Source: Alistipes putredinis DSM 17216
GTDB taxonomy: Bacteria > Bacteroidota > Bacteroidia > Bacteroidales > Rikenellaceae
Direction of reading: 5' to 3'
Assembly (NCBI RefSeq): GCF_000154465.1
Contig: NZ_DS499577.1
Span: forward strand, 308,013-372,012
DNA length: 64,000 nt
The notes beneath the pieces were generated by a model. That model was not told the DNA's origin and made no database searches. It was given only the letters and a program-made list of their open reading frames with translations. Positions 1-8,161 of this stretch are shown here, piece by piece. The position numbers and the translations under genes are program-made. How positions within the stretch are numbered: position 1 is the stretch's first letter; every line of letters begins with the position of its first letter.

Positions 1-1
1 G

Positions 2-1447
2 GCGGCGCTTCTCGGTTTTGGATGCGACGATGACAAGACGGATGTCCCCCCCCCGACGGTTACGTTTGAAATCGCGACGCCGGAAGCCTCGTCTAATTCC
101 GTTTCTGTGACGGTTACGCCGTCGGACGACAAAACGACCTATTTTGCGGGAGTGACGGAATCTTCCTCCGTCGAAGGACTTGCCGACGAGGAGCTTGTTG
201 CCGAAATGGTCGCACGTTCGGATTTCGACAAGTGTCTTTACATGGGCAAGAAAGATGTTTCGGCAACCGGGCTGAAGGCTGATACCGATTATACGGTGGT
301 GGTTTTCAGCTATCAGAATAAAGAAGTCGGAGCTGTGGTCAAGAAGACCGTCAGGACGCAGAAGGAGGGTGATGGGCCGACGCCGGGCGATTTCAAAATC
401 GAGATCACGGTAACCGATATCACCCACAATTCGGCTAAGGTGAAGGTTACGCCCAGCGACGATACGGTGGACTACTACGTGAACGTGTTTCCCAAATCCG
501 AGGTCGAGCGTGACGGAAAGATGCTTGAAGGCTGGGAGTTCATCGAATATTACGGACAGGACCCCTACATCGGGAACAAAACCCAGAAGGGTGTGTACGA
601 GAGGTCGCTATCGGGACTTTCGTCGAGCTACTCGTACGTAGTGGCGGCTTACGACCTTTCTCAGGATGAGGAAGTCGTTTATTATGAGTTCCTGACGACC
701 AAGGCTCCGGACGTTCCCGACCAGTTCCAGATTACGAACATCCAGCCTACGACCACGGGGGTGACCTTTACCGTGACACCCCAGAGTGCGGACGAATGGT
801 ATTGCGCCTGGATTACGACGAAATCTACCTATGAGAGTTTCGAGCCGGAATCGTATATTCAGGGCGTTTATTATGGCCTGAACAATATTGCGGTTGATAA
901 GCAGATGACGATGTCGGACTACGTGAAGTCGATCGCCAAGCAGGGTACGGCAGAGTGGAGCAATTATGACGGCGATCTGAAGCCCAAGACTGATTACGTG
1001 ATCTTGGCGTTTTACGTGGACCCGAACAATGAAGACCAGTTGAAGGTATACGACTATGCATATACGAAGGCGGAATTCCGCACGGAGACTCCGGAGACCG
1101 AAATTTCGTTGACGCTGGGCGACATCAAGAACCTGACGGACAACGGCGACGGTACTGCCGAGGTAACGGTTCATGTCAAGGCCTCCCTGGCCACATCGTA
1201 TCGCATCGGCGCTCACACGCAGACCGAAATCGATGAGGAAATCGCGAATGGTTACGGCCCTGAGGATTGGGGGGACTTTTGGATCAGTTGGCGTCCCTCC
1301 TCCGATGTCGAAGGCATTTGTTCACCCGAAGGCGCCGATGTCACTGCGCTCATTCCTTTCGTTGCAGGACAGGGATATTGCCTCATTTTCCGAGTCCGTA
1401 GTGAAGATGGCAACACGAAAACCGAGTACAAACCTTTGAATAAATAA
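2..1447 (+). CDS. Surface lipoprotein with repeated FN3-like domains (5' end outside window)
   Basis: The reading frame is open from base 2 and enters the window inside a signal peptide. Residues read AALLGFGC followed by DDDK, which is a lipobox with an acidic post-cysteine stretch typical of Bacteroidota surface-exported lipoproteins. The true start lies upstream of the window. The mature part holds about four repeats of roughly 110 residues, each opening with a pattern like 'ITVTDITHNSAKVKVTP' or 'ITNIQPTTTGVTFTVTP', then aromatic-rich strands and a 'TDYxVV' turn. This resembles tandem fibronectin-III-like beta sandwiches. No catalytic motif is visible. The gene sits directly upstream of a paralogue with the same repeat style. 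A C9 tract lies seven codons after the lipobox cysteine and is in frame here. Function is unknown; cell-surface adhesion or binding is an inference. Confidence 0.75.
   Translation, partial: AALLGFGCDDDKTDVPPPTVTFEIATPEASSNSVSVTVTPSDDKTTYFAGVTESSSVEGLADEELVAEMVARSDFDKCLYMGKKDVSATGLKADTDYTVVVFSYQNKEVGAVVKKTVRTQKEGDGPTPGDFKIEITVTDITHNSAKVKVTPSDDTVDYYVNVFPKSEVERDGKMLEGWEFIEYYGQDPYIGNKTQKGVYERSLSGLSSSYSYVVAAYDLSQDEEVVYYEFLTTKAPDVPDQFQITNIQPTTTGVTFTVTPQSADEWYCAWITTKSTYESFEPESYIQGVYYGLNNIAVDKQMTMSDYVKSIAKQGTAEWSNYDGDLKPKTDYVILAFYVDPNNEDQLKVYDYAYTKAEFRTETPETEISLTLGDIKNLTDNGDGTAEVTVHVKASLATSYRIGAHTQTEIDEEIANGYGPEDWGDFWISWRPSSDVEGICSPEGADVTALIPFVAGQGYCLIFRVRSEDGNTKTEYKPLNK
46..54 (+). repeat. C9 homopolymer tract after lipobox
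   Basis: Nine consecutive C bases encode V-P-P-P 20 nt after the lipobox Cys codon of the first lipoprotein gene. The downstream frame is intact, so this copy reads as ON. Tracts of this length are prone to polymerase slippage. Confidence 0.9.
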
Positions 1448-1567
1448 CATTCGGATACATATTCCGGTCCGGTATTTCTCGGCGAATGCAGGTTTTCTGT
1501 TTCATCTGAGATTCGGAGAATAATGGTGGGGAGATGCCGGACCGGATTTTTCTTTGAAGTTCATGCT

Positions 1568-3592
1568 ATGAAAAAAACGATATTCGAGCACTTTGGATTC
1601 TGGTTGCGCGGAGTTGTGTGTGGCGCGTTGCTCCTGTCGGCGGCGGTTGCATGCAGCGATGATAACGACGATCCGGGGGCAGCGGCTCCCGAGATCACTT
1701 TGGAGAGCGTTTCGACGGGTCAGACCGAATTTTCGTTCCGCCTGCGGACGAATGTGGACGGGGCGTACGGTTATCAGGTCGTGAAACGGACGCAGAATGA
1801 CGGGATAGAGAAGCCCGACGCCGCATCGCTTTTCGACGAGCACACCGGTACCGTGAATAAAGAGACTACGGTGGCCGTGACCGGTTTGGAGACGGGCTGT
1901 TCCTATGTGCTTTATGCGGCCGTGAAGGCGGAGACGCTGTATAGCGAAGTGGCGGAGCTCGCCTTTACGACAGGGGTGAACTCGAACGAAATTATCGAGG
2001 TGTCGGACATCGGCTCCGACCGGTTTACGTTCTCTATCCGTTGTGAGGGTCCCTACTTTTTCGCCGCGATTCCGACGGCCACGCTGAATACGTATACCAT
2101 CGAGGAGTACCTCACTGAGGCGGGTTGCATCGGCCGGGGCGAGGCCGAATACGACTGGGTCGACGGAGGGGAATTCTCCGCCGAAAACGGGACTTTCTCC
2201 ATGAAGGTCATCGCGGGTGTTCCGTACGTCATTCTGATGGCGCCCTGCGACGCATCGTACAATATCACCGGGGAGCCTCAGCGGCTGGATTTCGAGACGC
2301 TGCCCCGCCAGGGTAGCGGTGCGGAAGTGGAGGTGGAATTGACCGAAATCGCCTCTACGTCGGTGAAGGTCGGAACCTCGCCTGGCGAAGGTGTCGCCGA
2401 ATATTACGTATATGTCCGTGATAAGGAGTGGTATACGAACATCATCGAGAACAACGGAGGCGAGGCGATGGCGATCCATATGATCAAGTATGCCACCGAT
2501 GCGGGACTGGGCAGGAAATACGAGGCGGTCGCGAGCGAAGTGTGGGAGGGTCTGAAACCCTCCAAGGAATATTACTGCGGCGTGGTGAGCGTCGATTTTT
2601 CCGGGGGCGAGAATCTTCAGTTGGTACCGTTCACGACTGAAGAGTCCTCGGGACGGGTGCCTCTGCTGGAGGTCGAGGCCCGTAAATCCGATACGAATCC
2701 TTCCGAGACGCTGAATCTCCGCATTCGGAGCGATATAGCTTATCTGGGACGTTACGCCGTTTTGGCCGCCGCCGAGGTAAAGAATTACGAAGCGCAGGGT
2801 AAGGGTGACAAGGAAATTATTTCGGACGTAGGCACCGACCTGAACATCCAGGAGATGGAGCAGGTCAATACGGCGGAAGGTTACGATATCGAGGTGGAAT
2901 TCCTCTATCCGGGCATGGAGTATGTCTGCATCGTCGCCGTACGTTCGTTGGAGGATGTGGAAGTTTATAAACGGGTGACGGTGCGGATGGACGACTGGCC
3001 CTCCGAGGCGCGTGTCGAGTCCGAGTTGTTCGACGTGCTTCCGGGTACCTGGACGATCTCCTATTCCTATCTGGACTATAATGATATGCCTCAGGAGATT
3101 AAGGATGTCGAAGTGAAGATCGAAGCCGGAGTCGATGATAAGACTTGTAAGGAGTACCGTGCTCGGAATATGCTGGTGCTGACCGGCTATCCGTTCCAGG
3201 GGGGCGAGCCGCTCTATTATTCTCCGGCCGATTTGATGAGAGAATCTTCCTGGTACAGCGCGGCACCTGAACTGGCTTACCGTGACTACGGGGCCAAAAT
3301 CTTCTTCCACATTGGAGAGGGCGATGAGGTGACGGTGCCTTCGTCGAAGAGTGTTTATCTGTATAACTGGGGAGACTGGCCGCTTCTTTTCGTGGGCATG
3401 GATTACGATAAGTACCAGCTCGCGCCGGCATCGTTTCCGGTGGAGGTATCGTCCGACCGCAGGACGCTTACGATCAAGCAGTACGTATCGGGTGCCGAGT
3501 TCGAATACGGTGTATACCGGCCTTCAGTGGTGATGGATGGAGTCAAGTTGAACGTGGCTGTGTCGGATATCGTGCTGCGTAAGGTCGATTGA
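1568..3592 (+). CDS. Large surface lipoprotein, paralogue of upstream gene
   Basis: The start is placed at the ATG of MKKTIFEH, not at an in-frame ATG 45 bases earlier, because it gives a proper lipoprotein signal: basic N-terminus, hydrophobic core and the lipobox SAAVAC followed by SDDNDD. The 674-residue product is built from repeated beta-rich modules with motifs such as 'ITLESVSTGQTEFSFRLR', 'VTGLETGCSYVLYA' and 'VELTEIASTSVKV', like those of the preceding gene. A distinct C-terminal part (about residues 470-674) is rich in Tyr and Trp. There is no recognisable enzyme motif. It lies about 120 bp after its paralogue and ends before a strong terminator, so the two may be co-transcribed. 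Export to the outer surface is inferred from the acidic residues after the lipid-modified cysteine. Confidence 0.75.
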   Translation: MKKTIFEHFGFWLRGVVCGALLLSAAVACSDDNDDPGAAAPEITLESVSTGQTEFSFRLRTNVDGAYGYQVVKRTQNDGIEKPDAASLFDEHTGTVNKETTVAVTGLETGCSYVLYAAVKAETLYSEVAELAFTTGVNSNEIIEVSDIGSDRFTFSIRCEGPYFFAAIPTATLNTYTIEEYLTEAGCIGRGEAEYDWVDGGEFSAENGTFSMKVIAGVPYVILMAPCDASYNITGEPQRLDFETLPRQGSGAEVEVELTEIASTSVKVGTSPGEGVAEYYVYVRDKEWYTNIIENNGGEAMAIHMIKYATDAGLGRKYEAVASEVWEGLKPSKEYYCGVVSVDFSGGENLQLVPFTTEESSGRVPLLEVEARKSDTNPSETLNLRIRSDIAYLGRYAVLAAAEVKNYEAQGKGDKEIISDVGTDLNIQEMEQVNTAEGYDIEVEFLYPGMEYVCIVAVRSLEDVEVYKRVTVRMDDWPSEARVESELFDVLPGTWTISYSYLDYNDMPQEIKDVEVKIEAGVDDKTCKEYRARNMLVLTGYPFQGGEPLYYSPADLMRESSWYSAAPELAYRDYGAKIFFHIGEGDEVTVPSSKSVYLYNWGDWPLLFVGMDYDKYQLAPASFPVEVSSDRRTLTIKQYVSGAEFEYGVYRPSVVMDGVKLNVAVSDIVLRKVD

Positions 3593-3707
3593 GTGATGCG
3601 GCAGCAAAGGGCTGTCCCGATTGGTGGCGGTGCCGATGCGGTGGGTTGGGATTCCCGCTGATCGCCCGGCTTGCGGGGTTAGCCTCTTCCCGTGACCGAG
3701 GCATTGT

Positions 3708-3750
3708 AAGCTCCGCCCGTCTGAATTTTCAGACGGGCGGAGCTTTTTTT
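3708..3750 (+). terminator. Intrinsic terminator after the lipoprotein genes
   Basis: An 18-bp perfect inverted repeat (left arm 3708-3725, right arm 3728-3745) with a tiny loop is followed by a run of T. Confidence 0.9.
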
Positions 3751-3761
3751 ACGAAAAATCG

Positions 3762-3792
3762 TTGCGTAATTAAAAATAGAATGATATATTTG
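3762..3792 (+). promoter_or_regulatory. Bacteroidota promoter for the SPFH operon
   Basis: TTG at 3762-3764 and TATATTTG at 3785-3792 are 20 nt apart. This matches the -33/-7 consensus and leaves a 5' UTR of about 25 nt before the ATG at 3822. Confidence 0.75.
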
Positions 3793-3821
3793 TAATATCA
3801 AAATAATATCATAAAAACAGG

Positions 3822-4790
3822 ATGGTTATGGAAAAGGGAAATTTTGTCTATTCGGGTTGGCGGGCCAACGGCTTCGTCGCGCTCGTCGGGTTGCTGGTGT
3901 TGATCGCCGGAGGTATCGCGCTGTGCGTGTTCGGCAGCGATGTAATGGATCCGCGCATTGGGCTGCGGACTGCGATGCTGGTTTGCGGCGTATGCCTGTT
4001 TTTTATAAGTATGTTCTGTTTCAAGGGCTTTATGTTGCTCGAACCCAACGAAGCCCGTGTCGTTATGTTTTTCGGCAAATACAAGGGGACTTTTTACGAA
4101 ACGGGTTTTTGGTGGATCAATCCCTTTATGGGGCGCAAGAAAATTTCGGTGCGTGCCCGCAACCTGAACGTCGAGCCGATCAAGGTGAACGACAAGAACG
4201 GCAATCCGGTGATGATCGGCCTGGTGCTGGTGTGGAAAATCCGTCCGGACGAGATCTACCGGGCCGTGTTCGACATCGACGCCTCGACGATGGGCGGCAC
4301 CGATCTTGCGGTTTCGGCTTCGGCCCGTATGAAGGTGCTCGAAAACTTCGTCAGCGTGCAGAGCGATGCCGCACTGCGTCAGGTGGCGGGGTATTATGCG
4401 TATGATAACAACGGCGTTGCAGATGACGAACTGACTCTGCGTTCGAACAGTGACGAGATCAACGATCAGCTCGAAGCCAAGCTCAACGACCGTCTTTCGA
4501 TGGCCGGTATCGAAGTGATCGAGGCCCGCATCAACTACCTGGCCTACGCGCCGGAAATTGCAGCCGTGATGTTGCGGCGCCAACAGGCCGATGCGATCAT
4601 CTCGGCTCGTGAGAAGATCGTCGAGGGAGCCGTCACGATGGTCAAGATGGCTCTCGACCGGTTGGCCGACGACCGGATCGTGGAGTTGGACGAGGAGCGC
4701 AAGGCGGCTATGGTGAGCAATCTTTTGGTGGTGCTGTGTGCTGACGAGGCCGCACAGCCGATCGTCAATGCAGGTACGTTGCATCATTAG
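3822..4790 (+). CDS. SPFH/band-7 domain membrane protein
   Basis: The 322-residue protein has two N-terminal membrane segments: about residues 13-38 (GFVALVGLLVLIAGGIAL) and 47-66. They are followed by an SPFH domain beginning at 'FMLLEPNEARVVMFFGKYKGT' (residue about 70) and continuing through 'GFWWINPFMGRKKISVRARN' and 'VNDKNGNPVMIGLVLVWKI'. The C-terminal part is helical and ends in 'LRRQQADAIISAREKIVEGAV', the usual oligomerising coiled coil. SPFH proteins (stomatin/flotillin/HflK type) form ring-like membrane scaffolds and often partner with proteases or NfeD proteins, but none is adjacent here. Two short genes follow at 9 and 4 bp spacing, suggesting one operon. ATG 3822 is taken as start; ATG 3828 is an alternative. 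Confidence 0.88.
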   Translation: MVMEKGNFVYSGWRANGFVALVGLLVLIAGGIALCVFGSDVMDPRIGLRTAMLVCGVCLFFISMFCFKGFMLLEPNEARVVMFFGKYKGTFYETGFWWINPFMGRKKISVRARNLNVEPIKVNDKNGNPVMIGLVLVWKIRPDEIYRAVFDIDASTMGGTDLAVSASARMKVLENFVSVQSDAALRQVAGYYAYDNNGVADDELTLRSNSDEINDQLEAKLNDRLSMAGIEVIEARINYLAYAPEIAAVMLRRQQADAIISAREKIVEGAVTMVKMALDRLADDRIVELDEERKAAMVSNLLVVLCADEAAQPIVNAGTLHH

Positions 4791-4799
4791 GATCGGACG

Positions 4800-4997
4800 A
4801 TGGCGAAGGAGGCGACGAAGAGTTTTGTGCTGCGTGTCGATGCGGCTACGATGGAGGCGGTCGAGCGGTGGGCTGCGGACGAGTTCCGCAGCACCAACGG
4901 ACAACTGCAGTGGATCATCATGGAAGCTCTGCGCAGAAGCGGCCGCCTGAAAAAATCACGGGTCGGGAAACCGGAGCCGAAACCCGAAAAAGAGTGA
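4800..4997 (+). CDS. Arc-type ribbon-helix-helix small protein
   Basis: This 65-residue protein reads as a ribbon-helix-helix DNA-binding unit: beta strand 'SFVLRVDAATMEAVERWA' then helix 'NGQLQWIIMEALRRS', followed by a basic, proline-rich tail. The fold is that of Arc/MetJ repressors, which dimerise and place the strand in the major groove. It starts 9 bp after the SPFH stop and ends 4 bp before the next gene, so it is probably translated with them. It could repress this operon or could bind the membrane-associated SPFH assembly. The DNA target is not visible. The assignment rests on pattern similarity only. Confidence 0.7.
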   Translation: MAKEATKSFVLRVDAATMEAVERWAADEFRSTNGQLQWIIMEALRRSGRLKKSRVGKPEPKPEKE

Positions 4998-5001
4998 ATC
5001 T

Positions 5002-5553
5002 ATGCGAATCAGTTTTATGCGGTGGCGTCCCGGCAGCGACGGCCGGGAGCCTCGGGAGCGGAGAAAATGGCTCGAAATAAACGGTGTGCCGAGTCGGGTC
5101 AGGTTTCGCATGTTTATCCGTAACAGATTGTGGATCGGACTTCCTCCCGCTTTCGTGGCAGGGTTCGGAGTCGTATTGCTGCTGCTGGTTTCCGGCGGAG
5201 AATCGACTCCGGAGCGGAGCTTGGTGCGGGCGTCGATCGCCGGCGGTTTATGCGTATTCGGTTGGATATTGGGCGTCTGGGCCGCAACGGGACCCGATCC
5301 GGAGGCGGATTCGAATGCTGAAAATCCGGAACAGGCTTCCGGGGATCGGTTTGCTCCCCGCGGGTTGCGATGGTGGCTGTGGGTTCTTTGCGGTGGGGCT
5401 GCGATATGCTATGCCGTCTTTTCTCCGAGCATCGGACGGATCGTCGAAGGCGAACGTACGGTGTTGGAGGGTGCGGCGGAAATCGTCAGTAAAGTATTGA
5501 CGGTAGTCTGTGTGATCGTTCCTGTTTGGTTGGCGGAACGAGCCCGGCGGTAA
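5002..5553 (+). CDS. Four-helix membrane protein of unknown function
   Basis: The product has 183 residues with a basic N-terminal 35 residues and four hydrophobic segments, near residues 45-66 (LWIGLPPAFVAGFGVVLLLLV), 76-95, 128-147 and 160-178. The segment between helices 2 and 3 is acidic and probably extramembranous. I do not recognise a family. The start at 5002 lies 4 bp after the preceding stop and favours translational coupling; ATG 5110 would give a shorter protein with the same helices. As the last gene of the SPFH-RHH unit it may be a membrane partner of the SPFH ring, which is inference from position alone. Confidence 0.6.
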   Translation: MRISFMRWRPGSDGREPRERRKWLEINGVPSRVRFRMFIRNRLWIGLPPAFVAGFGVVLLLLVSGGESTPERSLVRASIAGGLCVFGWILGVWAATGPDPEADSNAENPEQASGDRFAPRGLRWWLWVLCGGAAICYAVFSPSIGRIVEGERTVLEGAAEIVSKVLTVVCVIVPVWLAERARR

Positions 5554-5732
5554 CTTCGTCCGGCCGGATACGCAGCGCGGGTACGGTGTTTCCCTGCCGG
5601 TCCTTACCTGCGGTTTTCGACACTCGGCTGTTGGGCGCCCGTTCGGGAGGTTTTTCTTGGTGTCACTCCGGCGGAACGGATTTTTAGGACGATGCGGGAT
5701 ATTTTTCTGAAATTTACGCTATCTTTAACCCG

Positions 5733-6428
5733 ATGAAAAAGATCGTTGTTTTTACGGGTGCCGGCGTGAGTGCCGACAGCGGACTGGCTACTTTCCGCGA
5801 TTCCGACGGGCTGTGGGCCAACTACCGAATCGAAGATGTCTGTACGCCCGAGGCGTTGCGCGACAATCGGGCGCAGGTCGTCGATTTTTACAACATGCGC
5901 CGCCGCGAGATGCTCGGGAAGGAGCCGAATGCGGGCCATCGTGCTATTGCGGGCCTGGAGAAGTGTTTCGATGTGGAGGTAATTACCCAAAATGTCGATA
6001 ATCTGCACGAGCGGGCCGGCTCTTCGCGCGTCACGCACTTGCACGGAGAGCTGACTAAATTGCGTTCGTCGCGCGATCCCGAATTGATCGTGCCCATCGA
6101 CGGCTGGGAACAGCGGCTCGATGCAACCGCTCCGGACGGCTCCCTGCTTCGCCCTCATATCGTCTTTTTCGGCGAGGCGGTCCCGATGTTCGAACGGGCG
6201 GCCGAGATCGCCGGGACAGCCGATCTCATGGTCGTAGTCGGTACTTCGCTGGCGGTCTATCCCGCCGCATCGCTGGTGCGTTACGTGCGGCCCGATGTGC
6301 CGATTTTTCTGGTCGATCCGGGAAATCCCGATACGGCGATGATCCGCAATCCGCTCACCCATATCCGTTCACGTGCCGCCGAGGGCATGCCCGAACTGGC
6401 GGAGCGGTTGAAGTCGGAATTCTCTTGA
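5733..6428 (+). CDS. cobB: Sir2-family NAD-dependent protein deacylase (CobB-like)
   Basis: This 231-residue sirtuin removes acyl groups from lysine using NAD. The Rossmann motif GAGVSADSG is at residues 9-17, and QNVDNLH (86-92) precedes the catalytic His104 in HLHGEL. Tyr53 and Arg56 (YNMR) match the Tyr-x-x-Arg pair that gives CobB and SIRT5 preference for succinyl/malonyl lysine. The C-terminal NAD region 'VVVGTSLAVYPAASL' is intact. The small module after HGEL has none of the four zinc cysteines usual in sirtuins. Desuccinylation would suit an organism with heavy succinyl-CoA flux (inference). TATCTTTA at 5720-5727 lies only 5 bp before the ATG, so the transcript may be nearly leaderless. 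Confidence 0.9.
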   Translation: MKKIVVFTGAGVSADSGLATFRDSDGLWANYRIEDVCTPEALRDNRAQVVDFYNMRRREMLGKEPNAGHRAIAGLEKCFDVEVITQNVDNLHERAGSSRVTHLHGELTKLRSSRDPELIVPIDGWEQRLDATAPDGSLLRPHIVFFGEAVPMFERAAEIAGTADLMVVVGTSLAVYPAASLVRYVRPDVPIFLVDPGNPDTAMIRNPLTHIRSRAAEGMPELAERLKSEFS

Positions 6429-6542
6429 ATCACAGCTTTTCTGTCTGTCGTTTTCTCGCGGTCGGAAGGCAGTCGGTTCGAAACTCTTCCCGCATGATTT
6501 GCCGGGTTGCGCCGGAGGGATGGGACGACCTTCGAGGATTGT

Positions 6543-6580
6543 AAAACGATAAGGAGCGGATTACCGCTCCTTATCGTTTT
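6543..6580. terminator. Bidirectional terminator between convergent genes
   Basis: A 17-bp perfect stem with A-rich and T-rich flanks (6543-6559 pairing with 6564-6580) sits between the sirtuin gene and the opposing DUF4595 gene, so it can serve both strands. Confidence 0.85.
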
Positions 6581-6608
6581 ATTGTTTCTTTTGAAAATTT
6601 CTCCGGAA

Positions 6609-8089
6609 CTATCGGTAGGTGATCTCGATCGTTGCCGGGTTTACGATGTCGCGTATTTTGGTTTTCGTCCGGTTTTTGATTTCGTATTTGTAAAGTTTTT
6701 CTTCTTCGGGGAACTCGGGGTGGTTCATAGCTTCATCGATGACTTCGTTGCCGACTACGATGTCGTATTCTACCTGATACTCCTCATACGGGACGTCGTA
6801 GGATATCCGCTTTACCGCATTGTCGGCATCCGTTTCGATGCGCAGTTTCAGGTATTCGTCCTCTCCGCAGGCGGATTCCGTAGTGGTGTAGGATTTGTGT
6901 AGCGTGACATTTGGTGTGGGATAAGCACCCTCATCCACTCCCACCTCGTCGTCCTCGTCGGCGGCAGTGGTTATTTCGGGCAGGCAATCGCCGTAGTTTC
7001 CGGTCAGGCGTAACAGGGAAAAAATAGCGCTGGAAGTGTTTTCGAATGAGATGCGACCGCCCATTGCATACATGTAGAAATCGAGGTTGCTCCGGTCGTT
7101 GGCATAACGGTGGGGGTAGCACTCATCGGCCGGGAGCGAATACTCCCAGGGCTGGTAGTCCGGGTCGTAGGAGGCCTCGTAACTGTCGTAGTAGGTGTAG
7201 CGCGTCAGCAGGCCGTCCGTGTAGTAGAATTTGTTTTCGCTGTATTGATTCAGGCCGCTGGAAGAGGAATAGGAATACTTGGATAGCAAGGAAGAGAGAC
7301 GTCCTTCCGGGGTGTATGTATAGGTCTCCTGCCCTTCGAGCCGGGGTGTCCCGTTGTCGTAGTCGTAACTCGAAGTTTCGGTGATGCGTCCTTTCGCGTC
7401 GGTTTTGGCGGAAATTTTGTAGAGAAGGCGCTCCGCCTCATCGGTTGTCCGGACCGAAACTTCGTTGGCGATCGTATAGTCGAATGTATATATCTCCGTT
7501 CCGTTGTCTTTATAGGAGTATTCGTCGGTCGAGTGGTAGTTTTCGGTAATTCGGGCTACTCTGTTTTCTTCGTCGTAGTCGAATGATTGCGAGACGGTCG
7601 TCGTCGCTCCCTCTTCGCGGTTGTCTGTGAGTTTGTAATCCACCCGGGCGACGTATTTGTAATCGGTCGGAGGCGTGTCTGGATCATTTGGATTGTCCGG
7701 ATTGTCTGAACCGTGTCCCTTTTGTTCGATTTCGATGGCGATGCGGTAAGAGCCGCAGACGATCGTGATTTTGGCGAAGCGCGATTCGGAAGAGCTGTTG
7801 GATTCGAGGATTTCGATGGTGATCTGCGCTTTGCCGGCATCGCCGCTGTAGGCGGACAGACGGAGCCACGAAGGTTCCGTGCGCGTCGTCTCTTCGAGGG
7901 TTGCAGTCCATGCTTCCGCTGCCGTGAACGAAATGGTTTTCGGAGCGGTTTGATCAGCGTCAAAGATTTGCTCCAGTAAAGAGCTGTCGATCAGGATGGA
8001 AGAAAGCCCCCCCCCTCCTCGGGAGATTCGGTGCAGGCTCCGAGCATGACGAATGCCAGCAGAGCTGCGAATAGTTTTACGTGTTTCAT
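6609..8089 (-). pseudogene. DUF4595 lipoprotein gene, out of frame at a G9 tract (possible phase-OFF allele)
   Basis: From ATG 8089 the reverse strand encodes the signal MKHVKLFAALLAFVMLGAC with a clear lipobox, then TESPEE and glycines from a nine-G run at 8015-8007. The current frame stops after 32 residues. One extra G restores a continuous frame: a BACON-like beta domain ('ISFTAAEAWTATLEE' to 'YRIAIEIEQKG'), a D/P/N-rich linker, then a long region of Tyr-rich YD-like strands ('SYDYDNGTPRLEGQETY') typical of DUF4595 lipoproteins. The full-length product would be about 493 residues, ending at the TAG at 6609. All downstream codons are intact, which argues for recent or reversible slippage. 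A sequencing error in the homopolymer is the alternative. Confidence 0.8.
8007..8015 (-). repeat. G9 tract (coding strand) causing the frameshift
   Basis: Nine C on the plus strand lie 17 nt after the lipobox Cys codon of the DUF4595 gene. G10 (or G7) would be in frame with the rest of the gene; G9 is not. Confidence 0.9.
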
Positions 8090-8161
8090 TGTTTAGGAAT
8101 TTAAGTGATATTAAGTGTTTGGTTCAATGCCGTATGACAGGAACGGTTGCTGCGTGGTCCG

